The position numbers and the translations under genes are program-made. A stretch of DNA of 64,000 nt from Nitzschia sp. pyKryTriq1 (taxonomy: Eukaryota > Bacillariophyta > Bacillariophyceae > Bacillariales > Bacillariaceae): the NCBI GenBank assembly GCA_956465555.1, contig OY101126.1:786501-850500 (forward strand), written 5' to 3'. The first letter of the stretch is position 1. Every line of letters starts with the position of its first letter. Below, one piece after another: positions 57,820 through 64,000 of this stretch. The notes under the pieces are model-generated. The model was not told where the DNA came from, searched no databases, and worked only from the letters and a program-made list of their open reading frames with translations.

Positions 57820-59469
57820 TTAAAACCGTAATCTCCCCAAAAGTCCTCCTCCGCTACTGGAGCCAGAGCTCTTGCTTTTCTTCGTCCCAGAAGCTCGAGC
57901 AGCGGCACGTAGATCTTTCTGATGCATAGCATAATGTCGTTCCAGAGCTCTGAGATTGAAAATGACTCGAGATGGCCCCACGATCAGTTGTCTCGCATCG
58001 TCCATGTGATGATCAAGCCAGCTTGATTCGATTGCAGTCTCCCAGATTGTAATGAGTTTGTCAATATTGGCCCCATTCTCTAGAAGGTTGCAGTGGTGTT
58101 CCAGGACACCCTTGATATTCTCGTCAAACCTTTCGAGAACTTCAAGATTTGCCAAGATAATGAATTCGTTCCGAACATGTTCCCACTGGATTCGTTGGAA
58201 GAATACCTTGAGTTCAGGGTCATATTTCGCCTTGTCGAAGAAAATTTTTGTGGTTGTAGCGACCGTCTCGACCCCACCCAAATTTTCAGTATAGTGAGTC
58301 ATTGTCTCCTTGGTAATGTACTGATTCGGAGTGAAGCCAGTCTTGGACTGGTTTCGAACACTCCAGCTCGGCGGTTGTTGTTTCCTGTATGACGCTGGTT
58401 GGCTGTGCGATGTCGTTTCTAGACTGTGGTCAGAGCTGTTCAAGTTGAAGGAAGTTTTTGGCTTGCTTCTAGAAGTTGCGCTCGCAGGTTGTTGTTTCCG
58501 GAATGAGGATGGTTGGCTGCGAAAAGATTTAGGTTCCGCTTGACTGTGGTCGGATATATTAATAAACTCGCTCGGGTCTTCTAAAGTTGATACGCTACCG
58601 GCACTTTGTTTTGCGGTTGATGCCACGGCAACAGCTCGTTTGGACGGGGGCTTGATTTTGCCATGCAGGGAGGAAGATTGCACTGGCGGCGCTGAGTTTC
58701 TTATTTTCACTGGCGGTACAACTTTCGGTGCTGCCTGTTTTGGTTTTGGTCGTCTGTCAGAGGACTGCTTCTTGATGTTTCTTGCTGGTTGAGGAGGGTT
58801 GTTCGATGTTACTGACGCTAGTGGCGGAACTGGTGGTCGCAATGCTTGGACTGACGCCGATGCCGATACCACACTGTTGGATGATCCAGCCTCAGCATTA
58901 TTCGTCTTGTTCTCGGTTCTTTTCTTTTTCACTATTCGTACAATTTTCTTCTTCTTGACAATCATTTTATCGTTGGAACGAACGGAAGCGCCTCCCTTGA
59001 CACTTGTCGCCACTGTCACCGACTCTACATCGACATCTTCTCTTTCCGCCCTCACAGACCGTGATTGGAGCAACATCGGTATTATTTTTCTTCTCGGAAG
59101 AACTTTGGGTGATTTTTCCTTTGTAGCCGGAACTTCCACTTCTGAGTCAATCAATCGATCCATGCTGCTTTGCGCCTGACGCCGCCTCTCTTTGGAGTCC
59201 TCGGTAGCTTTCCGCCTCTCCGCCTTTGCCTTTAATGCTTGCTCCAGCCTATGTTCATCCAAAAGAATCATCCCCGATCCCAATTGTCGTTTTTTTGTCG
59301 TCTGCGGCTCCAAAAGGTAAGTGGTTTTGCGTCTGGTGGGGCTCCTACTAATAGCGCCCGGAGTCGCATCGAGAGTTCCATCGCCGCCTCGAAGCGAGCC
59401 CTTTTTTCTCAGAGCATTTTGGAGGGCACCTTCGTCGAGGAGGATAGGTGTCTGCCGATGATATGGCAT
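57820..59469 (-). CDS. Disordered protein with C-terminal truncated-globin-like domain
   Basis: 549 residues, one exon, start ATG at 59469. Residues 1-380 are low complexity: two related boxes TPILLDEGALQNALRKK (7-23) and SGMILLDEHRLEQALKAK (about 65-82), a Lys-rich run (KKKKIVRIVKKKR), Pro/Ser-rich stretches and repeated QPASYRKQQP/QPSSFRKQQP motifs. Residues about 390-495 resemble a truncated (2/2) globin: ENLGGVETVATTTKIFFDKAKYDPELKVFFQRIQWEHVRNEFI, then VLEHHCNLLENGANIDKLITIWETAI. The HHCNLL segment (H458, H459) sits where the proximal haem His (F8) is expected. Haem binding and function are inferred; such fusions could sense O2, NO or redox. The tail is Ser/Gly-rich. Confidence 0.65.
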   Translation of the reverse strand: MPYHRQTPILLDEGALQNALRKKGSLRGGDGTLDATPGAISRSPTRRKTTYLLEPQTTKKRQLGSGMILLDEHRLEQALKAKAERRKATEDSKERRRQAQSSMDRLIDSEVEVPATKEKSPKVLPRRKIIPMLLQSRSVRAEREDVDVESVTVATSVKGGASVRSNDKMIVKKKKIVRIVKKKRTENKTNNAEAGSSNSVVSASASVQALRPPVPPLASVTSNNPPQPARNIKKQSSDRRPKPKQAAPKVVPPVKIRNSAPPVQSSSLHGKIKPPSKRAVAVASTAKQSAGSVSTLEDPSEFINISDHSQAEPKSFRSQPSSFRKQQPASATSRSKPKTSFNLNSSDHSLETTSHSQPASYRKQQPPSWSVRNQSKTGFTPNQYITKETMTHYTENLGGVETVATTTKIFFDKAKYDPELKVFFQRIQWEHVRNEFIILANLEVLERFDENIKGVLEHHCNLLENGANIDKLITIWETAIESSWLDHHMDDARQLIVGPSRVIFNLRALERHYAMHQKDLRAAARASGTKKSKSSGSSSGGGLLGRLRF

Positions 59470-60024
59470 TATTCTAAGCTATCTAGAGAGGTGTTGTTGT
59501 GATAGAGAAATCCAATTGCCTCGCCTCGAGTGCCTGCACGAAATACGTTTGATGATGGATAGCGAAATGAGAAAAAGGAAAGAACGACGTCGCGACGATT
59601 GATTTTTTGTGTCTACGGAAGTACATCGATCGTGCGTTGCGCGTAGTGATGGAAGGCGTACCGGCAAGGCAACGGTACCGGTATCGTACTAAATGCTCGT
59701 ACGAGTACCCATAGCAGCGAACTTCGCTCGACTTCCTAATTAACGAAGTGTAAAGGCCCTACAAGTTCATACCTTTTTAGATGTGCCCTGATTGTCCGTT
59801 CATGAGGCAACGGAATGACCCCCGGATGAATTATTACTACTGTGTATGCTGCCTGTCCGCGCATTTTGCTGTGGCTTTATTATTGTGTGTATTGTATCGT
59901 GTATCGTGTATTGTGTTGTATCTTTTGATCCGAAGAATCATCATCGTCATTGTGCTCGAGCTTCATCCTCCTTTCATCGGTTGGAGGTCACAAACAAAAT
60001 CTACAAAACGCCAGTAACACGAGT
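59470..60024. other. Divergent spacer
   Basis: No gene. Short GTACCGGTATCG words near 59673-59685 and a TGTATTGTATCGTGTATCGTG low-complexity run near 59886-59920. Confidence 0.55.
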
Positions 60025-60972
60025 ATGATGGAGATTGCAAGCTGCCAACGATACCGGTATTTAATCCTTGTGCTTTTTCTGCTGATGACGGAAGGAGCAA
60101 GGGGACGAGCGAGTCGTCGAGATTTCAGGCCACGATGGCGTGACAACAAAGATGATACGCGTACTCGTACTCTTCATCGGAATACGACACCCCATTTCTC
60201 GCTTACAAAGTCCGCTATCCTTGGCATCCCACGAGGAGGATTCAATATTGCTACCGTTACAGCGACTGCTACTTCTGCCGTTTTGGGACTGAATGGCGGA
60301 TTGTTGCTCGCGAATCCAAACGCTGTCCTTCGACGAATCTACAAACTCAAGCCATCACGACAATCGGGGGAAGCCCAATTGAGCACAGTGCTCATGCGGT
60401 CGATTGGAAGTGTATCCATTGGAGCTGCCATCACAGTATATTCTTCAATTGTCTTGCAACGGTCATTAGAAATGGCTGTGGCATGGGGGTTGATTCCTCG
60501 GCTGTTAGTTTTTGGTTGGATTTTGGCGTTTTATCGACGAACTCCTTTTCTCGTTCTCAATACCATCATGGGATGCTGGTGTACCTTTTCGCTTTTGACG
60601 GGAGTGGAGACGGCACAGAAGACTTGGAAAGTTTTCTCGGTGGTCTCTATGATCAAGGGATTGTCGCTCGTTCTGGCGCCAAGGGCGGCTCTCCAACGAT
60701 TCTTGGGCGTCTCAATGATCGGAAAGAAGCCCCAGGCCCTTGTGAAGGCATTGGGCAACGAGGTTGCCACAAGTGCATTGCTAATGGGTTCGTTGGCTTT
60801 TGGTATGAATCCGATCCATGCCGCTGGTAGCGTATGTCTACTTTGGATTGCATTGCTGGCGGATATGGCTTGGATCGATAAAACCTGGCAACTGATGGAT
60901 GATCGACCCAAGACCCAATACATTCATATGGCTATTGCTGCCCTACTTGCATTGGGTTTCTTTTCCTCGTAG
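60025..60972 (+). CDS. Polytopic membrane protein with signal peptide, unknown function
   Basis: 315 residues from the ATG at 60025 (MMEIASCQRYRYLILVLFLLMTEGARG), which begins a clear signal peptide; an earlier in-frame codon at 59950 is GTG. A basic hydrophilic stretch follows (ASRRDFRPRWRDNKDDTRTRT), which could be a plastid transit-like region though no Phe-type cleavage site is clear. Then about six membrane helices (about 75-95, 128-150, 155-205, 218-235, 255-295 and 300-315). Between them are short loops such as KKPQALVKALGNEVATSALLMG and LLADMAWIDKTWQLMDDRP. No family is recognised. It faces the convergent aldo-keto reductase gene 175 bp away. Confidence 0.7.
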   Translation: MMEIASCQRYRYLILVLFLLMTEGARGRASRRDFRPRWRDNKDDTRTRTLHRNTTPHFSLTKSAILGIPRGGFNIATVTATATSAVLGLNGGLLLANPNAVLRRIYKLKPSRQSGEAQLSTVLMRSIGSVSIGAAITVYSSIVLQRSLEMAVAWGLIPRLLVFGWILAFYRRTPFLVLNTIMGCWCTFSLLTGVETAQKTWKVFSVVSMIKGLSLVLAPRAALQRFLGVSMIGKKPQALVKALGNEVATSALLMGSLAFGMNPIHAAGSVCLLWIALLADMAWIDKTWQLMDDRPKTQYIHMAIAALLALGFFSS

Positions 60973-61147
60973 AGTATTAGAGGCTTTGAAAAAAGGAACT
61001 CGGTGGTTTCATTGTGGTCCCTGGCGGATATCTTTTGGGGTTCGCGGTTCTCGTAGGACATTTATTCCGATTGCCGTATATGATGGAACATTTCTAGCTA
61101 CTGCAGAAGTGGTAGTCTAGACTAGACTACACGTAGGCTGTGCGACA

Positions 61148-62464
61148 TTATAATATTAGAGATGATTCGTTCTGCCAGCATTCTACCGTCATCGATGGCA
61201 CGGCCATCCAAAAATCGTGTGCCTGCCGAATACCATCCCAATGGTGCAAATTGTTTTTCCAAACTTTCGCGAAGGGCCCCTTTGTGGGATCTATTATTTC
61301 TTGTAACAGTGGATATTCGACTGGCGTCATGACTCCTTGGGCGGAATAAGAAAGATCGCTGTTGTTGTCATCGTTGTTTATCATAATAAAGGCGATATCA
61401 TGAAATCGATTCGCTGCTTCGGCGGCTCGTTGGACCTCAGCAACATTCTTGCATCCAATAATCGTGCAAGCAATCTGGGGATTCGAGAGGGCAAACATGG
61501 TCGCCAAAGAGGCCAGATTCACATTATGACGCTTGCATAGTAATGAGGCCTCAAGACAGGCATCTTTGAGTTCCTGTGACGCTGGGTGCCAATCGGCCAG
61601 TGTCAACGTTCCCTTGTCATTGGGCGGTGTCAAGAGCCCCATGGACAGTGGGGCAGCTGCCAGTAACCCCATACCTTGGCGTCTACAATAGGCAGCAAAG
61701 GATTCATTATCTTTGCCGATCGGTTGGGTCGTCAATCGGGTATTGTGCAGATTGAAATGACCGTACGTCAAGGCTTGATCCCAAATATTCTTGCCAAATA
61801 CTTCCAGGGAACGCTGCAGAATTTGATATTGCACTTCCAAAGGATAGCCCGTCATACCCAAAGCTTGGCACCAACCCTGCTCTTGCGCATGGATCATGGC
61901 CGGGATGGTCTCTTTCATGAGTTGATCTAAGGAAGGGGCAAATTCAGGATCATGTAGCTGCAAGACATCAATCGTCTGGCACTGAAGTCTTTCTAGGGAT
62001 CGCTGGATCGATTGTATAGTGGTGTCGTAGGAGAAATCAAATTGCCGAGAGGGATCCGCTTCGTATCGTCCGACTTTGGTCTGAATGGTCATTTCCTTGC
62101 GAAAGGCCCGTAATTCGGCGCTCTCTTGTAGCGCCAATCCAATCACCACTTCCGAAGTGCCATGGCCGTACCACGGAGCCGTGTCGAGGAGAGTGATGCC
62201 ACATTCCACAACCGCAAAGCGAATCGTTTCTATCCATTCTTGGACACGGGGATGATCCTTTGTTATCGTATCGACGGTAAGAAGTGGCGCGGGGTGCTGT
62301 TGCTCATCACCAAGGTCGTCAGGAGTCCAGAAAAATGTGGAAAAGGAGGAGCAACCCAAGCCGACAATGGGAAGCGTGGGGGACAATTTGTCGTTGCCAA
62401 GTTGGGTGCCAAAGGCTCGCCGTGGAACCTTTTTCAAAGGAGTCGCCGATGCAGTGGACAGCAT
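61148..62464 (-). CDS. L-galactose-dehydrogenase-like aldo-keto reductase
   Basis: A 438-residue NAD(P)-dependent oxidoreductase of the AKR superfamily. The catalytic tetrad is visible: Asp and Tyr in LLDTAPWYGHGTSE, Lys in QTKVGRYE and His in LQLHDPEF. The order and spacing resemble plant L-galactose dehydrogenase (L-galactose to L-galactono-1,4-lactone, ascorbate pathway): LPIVGLGCSSFS opening, SYDTTIQSIQRSLERLQ, GMGLLAAAPLSMGLLTPP and a C-terminal ACTIIGCKNVAEVQRAAEAAN. It is longer than typical (about 320) because of an insertion near residues 40-65 (WTPDDLGDEQQHPAPLLTVDTI) and a C-terminal extension of about 80 residues. Substrate preference is inferred. PMM elsewhere in the window would supply mannose-1-phosphate to the same pathway, if it operates here. 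Confidence 0.8.
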   Translation of the reverse strand: MLSTASATPLKKVPRRAFGTQLGNDKLSPTLPIVGLGCSSFSTFFWTPDDLGDEQQHPAPLLTVDTITKDHPRVQEWIETIRFAVVECGITLLDTAPWYGHGTSEVVIGLALQESAELRAFRKEMTIQTKVGRYEADPSRQFDFSYDTTIQSIQRSLERLQCQTIDVLQLHDPEFAPSLDQLMKETIPAMIHAQEQGWCQALGMTGYPLEVQYQILQRSLEVFGKNIWDQALTYGHFNLHNTRLTTQPIGKDNESFAAYCRRQGMGLLAAAPLSMGLLTPPNDKGTLTLADWHPASQELKDACLEASLLCKRHNVNLASLATMFALSNPQIACTIIGCKNVAEVQRAAEAANRFHDIAFIMINNDDNNSDLSYSAQGVMTPVEYPLLQEIIDPTKGPFAKVWKNNLHHWDGIRQAHDFWMAVPSMTVECWQNESSLIL

Positions 62465-62774
62465 CGTACGAAGGATCCAGGATCACCTGCTTTGATTTGT
62501 TTGCTGTTATTGCGATTGACAAATATAGTTGACTTGGCCAAAAGTGTACGGTGTACTCTGCGGAAGAGAGCCGTCTTCGCTGTCTTTTATTATTACTGTA
62601 CATTCGGCGCCATGGTCCATGGTCGGTGTCGAGTGTCGACGGTCGATTTTCTCGTTTTGCAGTTTTTATTGCGTACTGTACCGGTACGAACTGCGTAATA
62701 AAAAAATATACTGTCGTGAATCCAGCAATCGACCACTACGACTGGAAATTTTCCGCGGAAAGATCCAACAAAAA
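62465..62774. other. Divergent spacer
   Basis: 310 bases; one GTACTGTACCGGTACG word near 62674-62689. No gene. Confidence 0.6.
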
Positions 62775-64000
62775 ATGATCAGATGTATTCGTATCCAAAA
62801 GGCGACGATGGATCCAATGTACGACGATGAGCAGAGATCGACCTGCTCTATGATATTTCGTCCCATTGCAGCAAACCAACAAACACATGTATTCTACCAT
62901 AGATGGTTTACGACTGTGAAAGATGAATTGTTCCATGATCTGCGTTACTCGGTGATGATGGTGCAAGTACGTCAGAGAAAGCGAGGAGTCGTCGTCCAAG
63001 ATGACCTTTTGATGTCGTCAGGAATGGAGCAAGCTCATTCACTGTACGGCGGCGATACGATGAGAAGGATTTTGTTGATACGACTAGAGACTCGTCATTT
63101 GATTCGTATTGCGCCTATCTTGATATTGCTGATACTGGTGTGGCAAGGTTCTCAATGGAACCAACACAATAAAGGATCAGCGTCTACTACGCAAATATTA
63201 TCGCCACCCCACGCCAACCAAGCTAGGTGCCCCTCGCTGCTTGCAGAGGCATCCCAAGGTGCTACTTCTATGATTCAGAAATTATCCTTCGACGATTCTT
63301 CTGCTTTCGAAACGACGAACAGAAAGCCTTATTTTATTTTGCACATCGGTCCTTCCAAAACGGGTACAACAACGCTGCAAAAGGATTCGGTACGGTTGCA
63401 TGACGAGTTGCAAAAAGATGGGATGGTATACTTGGGTCGTTATGCTCCTCGATCACTTCGTCAACCGGCTAAAATTGCCGAGCTCTTTGCAAACGACAAA
63501 TGCCTTCAACAAGTGGCAGCATCCATCGAAAAAATCTCTCCTGCCTCTACTACCTTTTCGAACAGGGACCTCGATCTTCCAGAATGTTGGAAGGACCGAA
63601 CCAAGGGAATTCGAGATTCATACCATGCTCATAACATCAGTATCATTGTTTCTGATGAGCTATTCAGCTACGAACGCCAAATGATTTCAATTTGCAACGA
63701 CCCAAAGTATCTACCTACGTTGAAAATGGCCCTAGGACAAGACTGGAATCTAATGGTAGTGGCCACTTACCGTCGGTACGCCGAATGGTTATTGAGCGTC
63801 ACGAAGGAAGTCAATCAAAAAGTATGTCACAATTCCCAACGACCAGAAGGACAGTGGAGTGGTCAAAGGTGTTGGTCGCTGTGGCAGCTGGTGAATACGT
63901 ACCGATCCACTACCACGGGGGATGCCTTTTCGTATATGAATTTGGATACAACCCTTCCTGCCTGGAGCCGACTGGGTACAATCATTCCTGTACGAATATT
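62775..64000 (+). CDS. Sulfotransferase-like type II membrane protein (3' end beyond window)
   Basis: An open frame of 408 codons from the ATG at 62775 to the window edge, with no stop, so the gene is partial. Alternative ATGs are at 62808 and 62850. A cytosolic N-terminus is followed by one membrane anchor (about 108-123, LIRIAPILILLILVW). The lumenal domain begins at about 185 with FILHIGPSKTGTTTLQ, the 5'-phosphosulfate-binding loop (GxxKTGTT) that grips the sulfate donor PAPS. Downstream, IIVSDELFSYERQ and NLMVVATYRRYAEWLLSV resemble the 3'-phosphate-binding strand and helix (R..R.S-type). Golgi carbohydrate or protein sulfation is the likely role (family knowledge). The acceptor substrate is unknown. 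Confidence 0.75.
   Translation, partial: MIRCIRIQKATMDPMYDDEQRSTCSMIFRPIAANQQTHVFYHRWFTTVKDELFHDLRYSVMMVQVRQRKRGVVVQDDLLMSSGMEQAHSLYGGDTMRRILLIRLETRHLIRIAPILILLILVWQGSQWNQHNKGSASTTQILSPPHANQARCPSLLAEASQGATSMIQKLSFDDSSAFETTNRKPYFILHIGPSKTGTTTLQKDSVRLHDELQKDGMVYLGRYAPRSLRQPAKIAELFANDKCLQQVAASIEKISPASTTFSNRDLDLPECWKDRTKGIRDSYHAHNISIIVSDELFSYERQMISICNDPKYLPTLKMALGQDWNLMVVATYRRYAEWLLSVTKEVNQKVCHNSQRPEGQWSGQRCWSLWQLVNTYRSTTTGDAFSYMNLDTTLPAWSRLGTIIPVRI

Noticed and set aside
1-64000. tRNA, rRNA, CRISPR array, transposase or viral gene
   Set aside because: No tRNA-like box A/box B pair, rRNA core sequence, regularly spaced repeat-spacer array, integrase/transposase motif or viral hallmark was found on either strand by eye.

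Overview
The window is nuclear DNA of a eukaryotic alga, most likely a raphid pennate diatom. Four things support this. Genes are mostly uninterrupted or carry a few short GT-AG introns of about 75 to 450 bases. Several presequences are signal peptides followed by a diatom-style plastid cleavage site with Phe at or near +1 (homogentisate prenyltransferase, histidine-phosphatase-like protein). Three members of a diatom-typical RGLE/W-Y-S protein family occur. There are no operons, transposases, phage genes, CRISPR arrays or recognisable rRNA/tRNA genes. Species assignment is not possible from sequence alone. LAYOUT: 0-2.5 kb, two tandem RGLE-family paralogues; 2.6-6.0 kb, a GH99-like membrane glycosidase and a PDZ/[2Fe-2S] protein; 6.5-10.6 kb, a large nuclear-looking WD-like/UIM/coiled-coil protein; 11.4-16.2 kb, a degenerate seryl-tRNA-synthetase-like protein, homogentisate prenyltransferase and phosphomannomutase; 16.4-20.4 kb, RAD54 extended by a bromodomain-like region and a RanBP2 zinc finger; 20.9-26.2 kb, SRP receptor alpha, the SNARE YKT6 and a C2-like protein; 27.5-38 kb, a coiled-coil protein, an HD-domain protein, GTP cyclohydrolase I and a 2OG-Fe(II) oxygenase; 38.7-42.7 kb, a very long disordered protein; 43.3-45 kb, two tandem small secreted paralogues with an identical intron phase; 46.3-53.7 kb, a giant chorein/BLTP3-like lipid-transfer protein with PH, RanBP2-finger, PX-like and coiled-coil regions; 53.8-55.7 kb, a plastid, probably lumenal, histidine-phosphatase-like pseudoenzyme; 56.4-64 kb, a third RGLE-family gene, a truncated-globin-like fusion, a polytopic membrane protein, an L-galactose-dehydrogenase-like aldo-keto reductase and a sulfotransferase running off the end. 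The genes do not form one pathway. Several are housekeeping: sugar-nucleotide supply (PMM), possible ascorbate (AKR), tocopherol or plastoquinone (prenyltransferase), pterin/folate (GCH1), secretion (SRPRA, YKT6) and DNA repair (RAD54). INTERGENIC DNA is unusual. Many spacers carry dense clusters of self-complementary GTAC-type words (TACCGGTA, GGTACC, GTACAGTAC). Several divergent promoters carry TGACGTCA/GACGTCA (CRE-like) sites. There is a 136-bp tandem duplication and a pair of 58-bp repeats made of nested palindromes. Starts were moved to the first sensible ATG, and multi-exon models were built by hand from GT-AG sites and reading-frame continuity.
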